Shown here: positions 44,346-52,453 of the stretch, piece by piece
Layout of the letters: the number at the start of each line of letters is the position of its first letter
Position numbering within the stretch: the stretch's first letter is position 1
DNA from: Clostridiales bacterium
GTDB lineage: Bacteria > Bacillota > Clostridia > Christensenellales > Pumilibacteraceae
Direction: 5' to 3'
Length of the DNA: 64,000 bases
NCBI GenBank assembly: GCA_022508445.1
Contig: JAFLVG010000003.1
Location: 124,001-188,000 of the forward strand
Notes under the pieces: model-generated
Databases searched by the model: none
Told to the model about the DNA's origin: nothing
What the model saw: the letters and a program-made list of their open reading frames with translations, nothing else
Program-made: the position numbers and the translations under genes

Positions 44346-45746
44346 TTACAGCAAACAGCGTATAACGCCGAGCGCCCCGTATATAGTATACAGAAACTTC
44401 TTTTTTGCCGGAACATCACCTTTTTTTACCGTATCGGACGGCAAATACTCGTTATTGCTACCGACCTTTAAGCTATTATCGATAAATTGCGTGCGAATGT
44501 AATCGTTTAATTGCGCTGTCAAATCCTCCGAATCAATCACTATCATGCTTTCGGTATCTATATGCGCGCTTCGTTCGTCGAGGTTAAACGAGCCGATCAC
44601 GCTATATCTTCCGTCAAACGAGTACAATTTTGCATGCAGTTGGTTTTTTGCTTGATATTCCCAAATAGCGATATTTTTGCTTAAATAGTCTTCTCGCGTA
44701 TTATAGTAATCGGCATAGCCGACGTTTCGCGAATTGTACAGCGAATTTGTAATAATCAGCACCTCGTCGTTTTTCGCCGCAATGCGTTTTAGCCTCGCTT
44801 TTTTATCGTTTTCGAGCATAATATACGGCGTTACCGCAATCGAGTTTTTTGAGCTTTCCATTAAATTAAATACCGCCTGCAATAAAATAGGCGATTTCTT
44901 TGTCGTCGAAATAGGATTAGATAAAAATGTTGCTTTATTTATTGCGACGCCTTGCGTGCCGTAATCTATTGTTTTGTCTGCAAATTCGCTTTTTGCATAA
45001 TATTTATTAAATTCGGCTTCGTATTTGTTTTTAGCCGAAATATCGCTTTTTTTCGATTTTATCCGCTTTACAAGCCCACTTTTCAGCATGTTTCGGAAAT
45101 ATTCGGCGGCCTGTCCAACACTCCCGTTTTCGCCGCTGTTCGTTATCATGACCTCCATGTCGTAATTGGATAAATATGCCGCCGTACCCATATTAACGCC
45201 GCCGACAATCAAAATATGACCGTCTACAATAGTAACTTTGTCGTGCATAAGCACCATTAAACCGGCAGGATCGAAAATATTTACTTTATTAAAATAATAT
45301 AATTCAATATTATTATGATTTGATAATATTTTTCCCATAGCGTCGAGCTTGCCGCTTAGGCTACCCATTTTGCCGTCGACGATTATCCGCACCTTGGCGC
45401 CGCGGTCGGCGGCGCGAAAGAGCGCGGTATAATATAGATAAGAAAAGCTTTGCTCATAGGCGGTGAATATCATGCAGTCTATCGTCGACTTTGCATCCTC
45501 GATGAGTTTAAGCCGTCTTTGGAACGAACTTTCGCTTGTCGGCATCAACAGCGCACGTTCTTTTTCGCTATCGTCGCGATTTATTTCCGCTTCGGACGCG
45601 CTAAACGCTTCTCGCGTTAGCCTCGCATTGTCGGCCGCACTGACCGTTACGGTTGCCGTGTACGGCAACAGCACTGCGAGCATATACCACAAAATTGTCG
45701 CAAGCATATAGAACACGACCGTTTTTACCACATAACCGGCGCGCAT
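44346..45746 (-). CDS. Membrane-anchored phospholipase D/cardiolipin synthase-family protein
   Basis: One N-terminal transmembrane helix (about residues 8-30) leads to an extracellular or peripheral PLD fold with two HKD motifs: MHDKVTIVD and LHAKLYSFD followed by GSFNLDERS. Both active-site histidines and lysines are present, so the enzyme should be active as a phosphodiesterase or transphosphatidylase. It is close in size to cardiolipin synthases (about 480 residues), but the long region after the helix and the lack of a second helix differ from classic Cls. The start at 45746 is chosen because a TACAAT -10-like box overlaps the longer frame (to 45821); the ribosome site is weak in either case. 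Confidence 0.8.
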   Translation of the reverse strand: MRAGYVVKTVVFYMLATILWYMLAVLLPYTATVTVSAADNARLTREAFSASEAEINRDDSEKERALLMPTSESSFQRRLKLIEDAKSTIDCMIFTAYEQSFSYLYYTALFRAADRGAKVRIIVDGKMGSLSGKLDAMGKILSNHNNIELYYFNKVNIFDPAGLMVLMHDKVTIVDGHILIVGGVNMGTAAYLSNYDMEVMITNSGENGSVGQAAEYFRNMLKSGLVKRIKSKKSDISAKNKYEAEFNKYYAKSEFADKTIDYGTQGVAINKATFLSNPISTTKKSPILLQAVFNLMESSKNSIAVTPYIMLENDKKARLKRIAAKNDEVLIITNSLYNSRNVGYADYYNTREDYLSKNIAIWEYQAKNQLHAKLYSFDGRYSVIGSFNLDERSAHIDTESMIVIDSEDLTAQLNDYIRTQFIDNSLKVGSNNEYLPSDTVKKGDVPAKKKFLYTIYGALGVIRCLL

Positions 45747-45893
45747 TCTCGTTTCGTATAGCGTTATCGCTTTTTTTCTGTGAAGCGGTTTCACAAAGAT
45801 ATTGTAGCACAGCAATTGCAAAAATGCTATCGTTTTTACGAATCAGTTTAAATAGTTCATGTTTTGCCTATAATTGCGGTACGGAGGTTAAAC

Positions 45894-47153
45894 ATGAATC
45901 CATTTAACGAAAAGGCATGCAAAATCGAAAAATGCGTAGGCGATTGGCGCAAGCTTTACCCCACGGCATACGACAAAAACAGTGCCGACGCCTATACCAA
46001 AGTGCGCACGATTTTGCTCAACGGTGCGGAGTTCGAGGAAGCCTGGTTTATGCATCAGCTCGCTCGACATACGGCAGACAACAACCTGCGACGCGACGTC
46101 GCGTTTTTACGCAAGCTCGAACAACAACAGCAAAAGCGCATCTCTTTCTTTAAACCCAAAGACGAGACCATGCTCGAAACGACCATTTCTTATGAGCAGC
46201 TTGCCGTCGACCTTACCGCGACGCTTGCGCAAACAGAAAAGAACAAATACGTCAAAGCCGCACTCGACTTCGCTTTGCTCGAAGACTTCGATCACCTTTA
46301 CCGTTTCAGCGATCTTTTGGAAATGGAACAGGGTATCAGCGGTGAGCGTTTGGTCGGAAGCTACACCGAAATCATGCCCGGGCGCCCGACCATTGCAGAA
46401 CACCGCCACCCGTTTGACGACGTCAGGCGTTGCATCACGCCCGACGCGCCTGTTTCCACAAAGCTTCACACCATGATCATCACCGCCGCCGAACAGCAAA
46501 CTATGAACTTCTATATGAATCTCGGCACCTTCTATCCGACGTCCGACCTCGGCAGAAAGCTGTTCCTCGAAATCGGCATGGTGGAGGAGCAACACGTCAC
46601 GCAGTACGAATCGCTCATGGATCCCACAACCACTTGGCTCGAATGCCTTTTGATGCACGAATATTGCGAATGCTACCTTTACTATTCCGCGATGAGCGAA
46701 GAAACGGACGAAATCGCCAAAAAGATTTGGACGGCGCACTTCGAGCAAGAGCTTTCGCACCTGCACTATGCCGCAGAGCTTCTCAAAAAATACGAGGGCA
46801 AGGAGTGGGCGCAAGTCATTCCCAACGCCGAGTTCCCCACACTTTTGACATTCAACAATAATTGCGAAAGGAACAAGCACTATATTCGCAACATCTTGAA
46901 GAACACCGTCGGCAACACCTCGGTACTCGAAGAGTATACCGACCTAAGCAACGTCCCCGACGATTACGAGTACTTCAAATACAATAATGCCGTCAACAAA
47001 ACCCCTTCGGCGGTCGCAAGCCACAAGGTCATAGATAATTATATCAACGAGTTCGGCGAGGATTACCGCTTTACCGTAGCAGAACACCCCGTAAAATCGC
47101 TTCGCAATAGAAAAGAGGATAACATCGACGTAGGGCGCAAAAAGAACAGCTAA
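45894..47153 (+). CDS. Ferritin-like-domain protein, function unknown
   Basis: A soluble, mostly helical protein of 419 residues. Two E-x(n)-E-x2-H patterns, seen in EIGMVEEQHVTQYES and HFEQELSHLHYAAEL together with EQQTMNFYM and MHEYCECYLYY, match a ferritin/rubrerythrin-like four-helix diiron site in the second half. The first half (about 1-170) is helical with no family I can name. The ATG at 45894 has a perfect GGAGG site and a TATAAT box at 45869-45874, so the longer frame from 45864 is not used. Iron-dependent oxidase, peroxidase or storage roles are possible but unproven. Confidence 0.72.
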   Translation: MNPFNEKACKIEKCVGDWRKLYPTAYDKNSADAYTKVRTILLNGAEFEEAWFMHQLARHTADNNLRRDVAFLRKLEQQQQKRISFFKPKDETMLETTISYEQLAVDLTATLAQTEKNKYVKAALDFALLEDFDHLYRFSDLLEMEQGISGERLVGSYTEIMPGRPTIAEHRHPFDDVRRCITPDAPVSTKLHTMIITAAEQQTMNFYMNLGTFYPTSDLGRKLFLEIGMVEEQHVTQYESLMDPTTTWLECLLMHEYCECYLYYSAMSEETDEIAKKIWTAHFEQELSHLHYAAELLKKYEGKEWAQVIPNAEFPTLLTFNNNCERNKHYIRNILKNTVGNTSVLEEYTDLSNVPDDYEYFKYNNAVNKTPSAVASHKVIDNYINEFGEDYRFTVAEHPVKSLRNRKEDNIDVGRKKNS

Positions 47154-47157
47154 CACA

Positions 47158-47181
47158 AAAACCGCCGTTTTCGGCGGTTTT
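47158..47181 (+). terminator. Terminator after the ferritin-like gene
   Basis: A perfect 10-bp stem AAAACCGCCG/CGGCGGTTTT with a four-base loop, directly after the stop codon. Confidence 0.85.
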
Positions 47182-47195
47182 ACATAATGCATGAA

Positions 47196-47211
47196 TGTTT
47201 CACGTGGAACA
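47196..47211. promoter_or_regulatory. parS site 1
   Basis: TGTTTCACGTGGAACA matches the ParB/Spo0J target TGTTNCACGTGAAACA at all but one position. Confidence 0.92.
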
Positions 47212-47234
47212 ATTGGCTTGCTTATTTATCGGAT

Positions 47235-47250
47235 TGTTTCACGTGAAACA
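47235..47250. promoter_or_regulatory. parS site 2 (perfect palindrome)
   Basis: TGTTTCACGTGAAACA is an exact 16-bp palindromic parS. It lies 39 bp after the start of site 1. Confidence 0.96.
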
Positions 47251-47270
47251 TATTTTGGCTACTTCGAATT

Positions 47271-47286
47271 TGTTTCACGTGGAACA
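47271..47286. promoter_or_regulatory. parS site 3
   Basis: TGTTTCACGTGGAACA, identical to site 1 and 36 bp after the start of site 2. It ends one base before the parB stop codon. Confidence 0.92.
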
Positions 47287-47287
47287 A

Positions 47288-48166
47288 TTAGCTGTGGTAG
47301 TTTTGCTCTAAATACGACAACATGCTCTCTAAACGGCTCAAATCGTCGGGCGTATAGTAATCTATAAATATGCGCCCCTTGTTGTCGTTTCCGAGCAAAG
47401 ACACTTTGGTGCCGAAAGTTCTCTGCATACGCACTATCATGTCTTTGAGTTCGAGGCTTTGCTTGACGGGCTCTGCCTTCTTTTTAGGGTTAATGGTATT
47501 CTTGACGAGCTTTTCAAACTCGCGGACGCTCAATTTATCGTCGCGACCTTTTTCGGCGAGCTCCCATTGAAGGGCGGGATCGGACACGACCACGAGGCAT
47601 CGCGCATGGCCGGCGGACAGTTTGCCGTCTTCTACTAACTTTTGCACGGGTTCGCTCAATTCGATAAGGCGCAAAAGGTTGGCGACCGTGGGGCGGGCCT
47701 TGCCGATGCGCTCCGCGGCCTCTTCCTGCGTATAGCCGTAGTCGTCCATGAGTTTTTTGATTGCTCGCGCGACTTCCATCGGATTGAGGTCTTCACGCTG
47801 AATATTTTCGATAAGAGACAGCTCGTCAATCTGCACAGGTGTGCATTCGCGAACGCAGACGGGGACAGATACAAGACCTGCCGCTGTGGCCGCGCGATAT
47901 CGACGTTCGCCGGCAATTATCATATATCTGCCATCGTCTTTGGGCGTAACAATCAGCGGTGTGATGACGCCGTGCTTTTTAATGCTTTCGATGAGGGCGG
48001 CAAGCGCGTCGTCATCGAACTTTTTACGCGGCTGATCTAAATTCGGATCGATATTTGACAAGAGCATTTCGGAGGTGTCGGTAGAACTGATTACAGATTC
48101 TTCCTCGATATCGCTGAGTAGCGCGCCAAGACCTCTTCCCAAACCGCCTTTTCTGATTGGTGACAT
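47288..48166 (-). CDS. parB: ParB/Spo0J chromosome-partitioning protein
   Basis: CTP-dependent DNA clamp that loads at parS, spreads and recruits SMC. The N-terminal Soj-contacting segment is GLGRGLGALLSD. The ParB/CTPase block shows GERRYRAA and ENIQREDLNPMEVA. A helix-turn-helix (YTQEEAAERIGKARPTVANL, about residues 140-165) reads parS. The C-terminal dimer domain ends the 292 residues. Three parS sites lie directly downstream. Its usual partner parA is not adjacent. Confidence 0.97.
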   Translation of the reverse strand: MSPIRKGGLGRGLGALLSDIEEESVISSTDTSEMLLSNIDPNLDQPRKKFDDDALAALIESIKKHGVITPLIVTPKDDGRYMIIAGERRYRAATAAGLVSVPVCVRECTPVQIDELSLIENIQREDLNPMEVARAIKKLMDDYGYTQEEAAERIGKARPTVANLLRLIELSEPVQKLVEDGKLSAGHARCLVVVSDPALQWELAEKGRDDKLSVREFEKLVKNTINPKKKAEPVKQSLELKDMIVRMQRTFGTKVSLLGNDNKGRIFIDYYTPDDLSRLESMLSYLEQNYHS

Positions 48167-48191
48167 AGTATTCTCCGTTTTGTTTTTTCAT

Positions 48192-48220
48192 ATTATAATC
48201 GGCGCGGCGCGAAAAGTCAA
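48192..48220 (-). promoter_or_regulatory. Promoter of parB
   Basis: Minus-strand TTGACT (48215-48220), 17-bp spacer, TATAAT (48192-48197), 25 bp before the ATG. Confidence 0.85.
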
Positions 48221-48350
48221 GCAAAAGTACGCGGCGCACGCCGAAAGAAGCCCGGGATCCCGACAATGTTCGGATTTGCGGAATTTTGTCTGATTAGAGA
48301 TTTTTGTGGCGAATCGGGAGATTAACGAAAAGCGCGGCTAATGCGAATGC

Positions 48351-48379
48351 TTGACAAAAATGGAAAATGGATATATAAT
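48351..48379 (+). promoter_or_regulatory. Promoter of the hydrolase-like/lepB/degV/rsmG cluster
   Basis: TTGACA (48351-48356), 17-bp spacer, TATAAT (48374-48379). Transcription should start near 48386, after the first in-frame ATG at 48382, which decides for a later start codon of the next gene. Confidence 0.88.
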
Positions 48380-48408
48380 AGATGAAATTCGATTTTCGGA
48401 GTTTTAAA

Positions 48409-49986
48409 GTGGATATCACTAGTCCAGTCAATTTATGGAAAGACTACAATGCTTCGGCGTTGCCGCTGAACATCTCGTTTCTTTCGCCCAAAGACGAAAA
48501 CGGAGCAACCGTAAAAGAAATGTACTTCGACGGGTACACAACGGTTGACGGAAGGGTGCGCGCCTTTATTAAACTACTCGAAAATCCAAACGCAAAAGGT
48601 ATGATATTATACCTGCCTGACACGAACGGCGGCGGTGACGATCCGATAATACGCACGCTGTACGATTACGGCTATTCGGTTGCCGTTCTCGATTATCTCG
48701 GAAAATCCGAAAAATTAAGCAATTACACGCTCTTTCCGCGCTCGCTTTCTTACTGCAACAGCCGTGGGCTTACGCAGTTTATGCTTGTTCACGACACTTC
48801 TTCTTCTTCTCGGTGGTACGTGTGGACGTGCATGGCGCGGCGTGCAATTAGGTTATTGAAAGAAAACTATACCGGCAATATTTTTGCTCTCGGTATGGGG
48901 CTAGGCGGAAGTACCGTTTATAAACTCGCCGCATTCAACGACGGGCTATGCGCTTGTGCGACGCTTCTGAACATCATTCCAAAGGTCGACGGCGAGGGCA
49001 ATTCGATTATAAATTACCGTGCGTCGCTCGAAAACAGTGCTTATGCCTCCATCTGCAAGGTGCCTGTTTTCATGGCGGTTGCGTCCAACGACGAGAACGG
49101 ATCGTATGACAAAATGTCGGAGCTTGCCTCAGAAACCGCTTCGCTTTCGCTTTTCCGCACAGTCGAACGAGCATTTTCGAGCGGAATAAAGAAAATATAC
49201 CCCGATTTGGATAAGTTCTTCGACGATTGCGCCAAAGCCGAAAATAAATACCCTCAACCCAAAATCACCGCGTCCAACTCCGACGGAAGTTTATATTTAA
49301 ATATAACTACTAAGAACTACGAAATGCTTACAGACGAAAAGAAACCTCAACTTTTCGTTTCGTTTTGCATAGACGATCCGCGATACAGAAATTGGATGAG
49401 CTTGCCGTTAATTGGATTGGGCGAAGGAAAATTCATGGCAAAAATCAATGTTTGTCATGATACGAAGCCAATTCATGCATTCGTGAATATGGAAAGCAGC
49501 GGCGGAATCGTTAGGTCTTCTCCTCTGTTTGTCATCGTACCGAAAACGATCGGCATTGCTCCGCGAGCCGGAGTCGGGCATAGAAAGATATATGACGGAA
49601 GTATGGGTGAGGACTGCTGGACGTCGCGCGACGGCGGTACAATCAGGCTCGTACAAGGGCCTTTCGACATAAACGGCGTAACGACCGACGGAAAATCGCT
49701 TGTGACGTTTAAGCCGGGCGATCCGCTTTTCAGTGTTCCGCCCGATACGTTGCTTCAATTGATGCTTTGTGGCAAACAGCAGACTGTGACAGTTACTTGC
49801 AGAGATAAATCTAATTCGTACAGTAGCCAGGTTAACCTTTCCGATTCGGAAAATTGGCAAAAATTCTCGCTTTCACACATGAATTTCAAGGGCGCTAACG
49901 GTCCTTTGGCGGAGTGGTCGCAAATATTGACTATCGAATTTTATTCCGAAGAAGAATTTATCATAGGCTCGGTGCTTTGGATATAG
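48409..49986 (+). CDS. Alpha/beta-hydrolase-fold protein lacking the nucleophile, with C-terminal beta domain
   Basis: The GTG start at 48409 (CGGAG site 8 bp before) is preferred because the promoter's start point lies beyond the upstream ATG. The first 280 residues look like an acyl-esterase/hydrolase fold: a GMILYLPDTNG strand-turn, a GYSVAVLDYLG strand and an elbow at GMGLGGS. In active enzymes the elbow is G-x-Ser-x-G; here Gly takes the Ser position. The C-terminal 200 residues are beta-rich and resemble a carbohydrate-binding or jelly-roll domain (GDPLFSVPPDTLLQL, EWSQILTIEFYS). It has no signal peptide. It is probably a binding or scaffold protein; function unknown. First gene of a group with lepB, degV and rsmG. 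Confidence 0.65.
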   Translation: MDITSPVNLWKDYNASALPLNISFLSPKDENGATVKEMYFDGYTTVDGRVRAFIKLLENPNAKGMILYLPDTNGGGDDPIIRTLYDYGYSVAVLDYLGKSEKLSNYTLFPRSLSYCNSRGLTQFMLVHDTSSSSRWYVWTCMARRAIRLLKENYTGNIFALGMGLGGSTVYKLAAFNDGLCACATLLNIIPKVDGEGNSIINYRASLENSAYASICKVPVFMAVASNDENGSYDKMSELASETASLSLFRTVERAFSSGIKKIYPDLDKFFDDCAKAENKYPQPKITASNSDGSLYLNITTKNYEMLTDEKKPQLFVSFCIDDPRYRNWMSLPLIGLGEGKFMAKINVCHDTKPIHAFVNMESSGGIVRSSPLFVIVPKTIGIAPRAGVGHRKIYDGSMGEDCWTSRDGGTIRLVQGPFDINGVTTDGKSLVTFKPGDPLFSVPPDTLLQLMLCGKQQTVTVTCRDKSNSYSSQVNLSDSENWQKFSLSHMNFKGANGPLAEWSQILTIEFYSEEEFIIGSVLWI

Positions 49987-49987
49987 T

Positions 49988-50629
49988 ATGAAAAAGAGGC
50001 ATTCCACCGGAAAAACTCTTTTCAACGAGAAAGAGTCGTTTATCCCGCCCGCGTCTATTTACTTCGTTATTTTTCTTTTGGTCGGTTTTTTGATCTTTTT
50101 TTATTTTCTGTCATTCATTCCGATCAGCGGCAACAGCATGGAAAATACGATGTTCAACCATCAGTATTGTCTTGTTCAGAGAAAATGTTTCGATGTCAAA
50201 CGCGGAGATATAGTAACGATAAATACAGCCGCAAAAGGCGAAAAAGATAATTTGATTATAAAACGCGTAATCGGAATGGAAGGCGATCAGATAATATTCA
50301 TGTTGTCTGACGACAAATATTACGTCGACTTGTACATCAGAAAAGCGGGCGAATCGCATTTTAAATTAAAGCACGAGCCGTACATCAAGGAACGTATGGA
50401 AAGAAACTCGGCAAACTATTACAACGTTAATTTATTAAAATATAATCCGCAATTGACGGAAATCGACTTTTCGACTTCATACGACTCGTCTTTTGATGAT
50501 TACATTATTACAGTACCAAAGAGTCACGTTTATTTTCTGGGCGACAACAGAAACATTTCACGCGACAGCAGATATTACAAAACGCGCAATTTATCTTGCG
50601 TAACGTCAAAAGTTCTACTGATATTCTAA
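49988..50629 (+). CDS. lepB: Signal peptidase I
   Basis: Type I signal peptidase that cleaves secreted proteins at the outer membrane face. One N-terminal transmembrane helix (about residues 23-45) is followed by the catalytic Ser50 in SGNSMENT and the general-base Lys92 in IIKRVIGMEGD. Box E is present as GDNRNISRDSR. Its 213 residues fit the Gram-positive SipS class. It starts 1 bp after the preceding gene's stop codon, with no clear ribosome site, so it is probably translationally coupled. Confidence 0.94.
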   Translation: MKKRHSTGKTLFNEKESFIPPASIYFVIFLLVGFLIFFYFLSFIPISGNSMENTMFNHQYCLVQRKCFDVKRGDIVTINTAAKGEKDNLIIKRVIGMEGDQIIFMLSDDKYYVDLYIRKAGESHFKLKHEPYIKERMERNSANYYNVNLLKYNPQLTEIDFSTSYDSSFDDYIITVPKSHVYFLGDNRNISRDSRYYKTRNLSCVTSKVLLIF

Positions 50630-50657
50630 TATAATTTGATAATTAACGGTGAGTGAA

Positions 50658-51515
50658 ATGGCAATGAAAGTGAAAATCACGACAGACAGCGCTTCCGATT
50701 TGAACGAATTATTCAACAGTCGTGAAATCGGCGCGTTTCCGCTGTACGTAATGCTCGGCGATAAGCAGTTTTCCGACAGCGTCGATTTGGAATCGAGCAA
50801 AATATTCGAATTTTATAACCAAACAGGAAAACTCCCGACAACGGCGGCTCGTTCTATCGAGGACTTTTACGAATATTTTAAAAGTTTCACGGACGACGGG
50901 TTTGCGGTAATTCATATTGCGATTTCGTCTTGCATTTCTTCCACATTCGAATATGCGCACACCGCCGCCGAGCGGCTTGAAAAAGTATACGTTGTAGACG
51001 GGCGATCTCTTTCTTCGGGTACGGGGCTGCTTGCTCTTGCCGCGGCGGATCTTCGCGACAGCGGAATGGACGCGCCGCAAATCGTGAAAATAATAGAAGA
51101 ACGCAAAAAATACGTGCAGGCGTCGTTCATGATAAACACCCTCGATTTCCTATATAAAGGCGGCAGATGCAGTGGACTTTCCGCGTTTTTCGGCAAGGCT
51201 TTCTCGATAAAGCCGACATTACAGCTCATCGACGGCAAAATAACCGTTGTGCGCAAGTTTTTGGGGAATTTCAATAAAAACATCATTAAGTACGTAGATT
51301 ATACTCTCGAAAAATACAACACTCCCGACATGACGCGCGTATTTATCACTCACACATACGCGGATAAGTCAGCAGTCGAAGCCGTCCGCAATCGTCTGAT
51401 TGATTTTGGCTTTTCGCCCGACAATATTATCGAAACAATCGCCGGATCGACAATAACAAGCCACTGCGGAAAGAGTACTCTCGGCATTCTTTACATAAAC
51501 GACGGAAATAAATAA
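50658..51515 (+). CDS. DegV-family fatty-acid-binding protein
   Basis: DegV/FakB-like protein, which holds an acyl chain for kinase FakA in many Gram-positive bacteria. The N-terminal KITTDSASDL, the TTAARSIEDF motif at the ligand pocket and the C-terminal ITSHCGKSTLGILY segment are all seen. The start codon at 50658 is preferred (GGTGAG site 5 bp before) over a GTG 9 bp upstream. It overlaps rsmG by 1 bp (TAATG). Confidence 0.92.
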   Translation: MAMKVKITTDSASDLNELFNSREIGAFPLYVMLGDKQFSDSVDLESSKIFEFYNQTGKLPTTAARSIEDFYEYFKSFTDDGFAVIHIAISSCISSTFEYAHTAAERLEKVYVVDGRSLSSGTGLLALAAADLRDSGMDAPQIVKIIEERKKYVQASFMINTLDFLYKGGRCSGLSAFFGKAFSIKPTLQLIDGKITVVRKFLGNFNKNIIKYVDYTLEKYNTPDMTRVFITHTYADKSAVEAVRNRLIDFGFSPDNIIETIAGSTITSHCGKSTLGILYINDGNK

Positions 51516-52171
51516 TGGAAAATTTACAGCCAAACTCGCTTAAACAATCGCTTGGTCGGAAAATATTTCGCAATTTTCTTGAAGCAAACGGCTTCGACCG
51601 TTCGGTACAAGATAAATTCGATACTCTAACCGAGCTGTACATGCGCGTTAACAATGTGATAAACATTTCCGCACTCCGTACTTTTGACGATATTTATATA
51701 AAACACTATCTTGACAGCATCTACCCATACAAATATTTCGACGGGAGTTGCTGTGACGTCGGTTGCGGCGGCGGCTTTCCGTGTCTTCCACTCTCGATTG
51801 TCACCGACTTACCATTTACCGGCATTGACGGAGTAGGAAAAAAACTCATTCTTATAAAAAACTGCAAGCAAGAACTTGCTCTGAATAACATTGAGTGCGA
51901 GCACATCCGCGCGGAGGAGCTTTCAAAACGCGGTAAAAAATTCGATACGGTTTGCTCGCGCGCGCTCGCTTGCACCGACAAAGCATTGGCGTTCTGCGCT
52001 CCGCTTGCCGAAAAGAACGGGAAAATAATTTTATACAAAACACAAAACGACGAGCCGGCAAGCATTACAGTTGCAAATAGATATAACGTAAAACTTATCG
52101 AAACTGTGGATTATACTTTACCAGAAACAAACATAAACCGAAGGTTATTCATCTACTCGAAGTTGTTGTAG
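51515..52171 (+). CDS. rsmG: 16S rRNA (guanine-527-N7)-methyltransferase
   Basis: SAM-dependent methyltransferase of the GidB family. The SAM-binding motif CCDVGCGGGFPCLPLSI is at residues 80-96, and CEHIRAEEL and SRALACTDKALAF follow in the expected order. 218 residues. Often linked to mnmE and the par genes near the origin, as here. Confidence 0.95.
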   Translation: MENLQPNSLKQSLGRKIFRNFLEANGFDRSVQDKFDTLTELYMRVNNVINISALRTFDDIYIKHYLDSIYPYKYFDGSCCDVGCGGGFPCLPLSIVTDLPFTGIDGVGKKLILIKNCKQELALNNIECEHIRAEELSKRGKKFDTVCSRALACTDKALAFCAPLAEKNGKIILYKTQNDEPASITVANRYNVKLIETVDYTLPETNINRRLFIYSKLL

Positions 52172-52453
52172 TGTTATATATTATATATTTGATAAAGGAT
52201 AGGATAATAATGTCTGTTCAAATGTGTACAACAAAAATAATACACAACATTAGGTGTTTTAGGAGAAAACAGTATACTATTTGATTGAATAATTATGAAA
52301 CAAAACATGTACACAACCGACCGAGAAGTGAACGAACGGATGTTTATAAAGATAAAGTTGTGAACTTGCATATTTTGCTCATTCGAGAAAGAGCGAAAAA
52401 GAAAAAATAATTTAAACGAAAAAAACCGGTTATACACACAAAGTAGAAAAATT
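52172..52453. other. Candidate replication origin (AT-rich gap with DnaA-box-like 9-mers)
   Basis: The 282-bp gap is strongly AT-rich and has no gene. It contains 9-mers close to the DnaA box TTATNCACA: TTATACACA exact (52429-52437), TAATACACA one mismatch (52237-52245), TTGTACACA on the minus strand one mismatch (52222-52230) and ATGTACACA two mismatches (52306-52314). G-over-C bias is near zero or negative before it and clearly positive in mnmE after it. Weak promoter-like sequence for mnmE may also lie here. Confidence 0.5.

Noticed and set aside
48382-48408. Upstream ATG as start of the hydrolase-like gene
   Set aside because: It lies 3 bp after the -10 box, before the expected transcription start.
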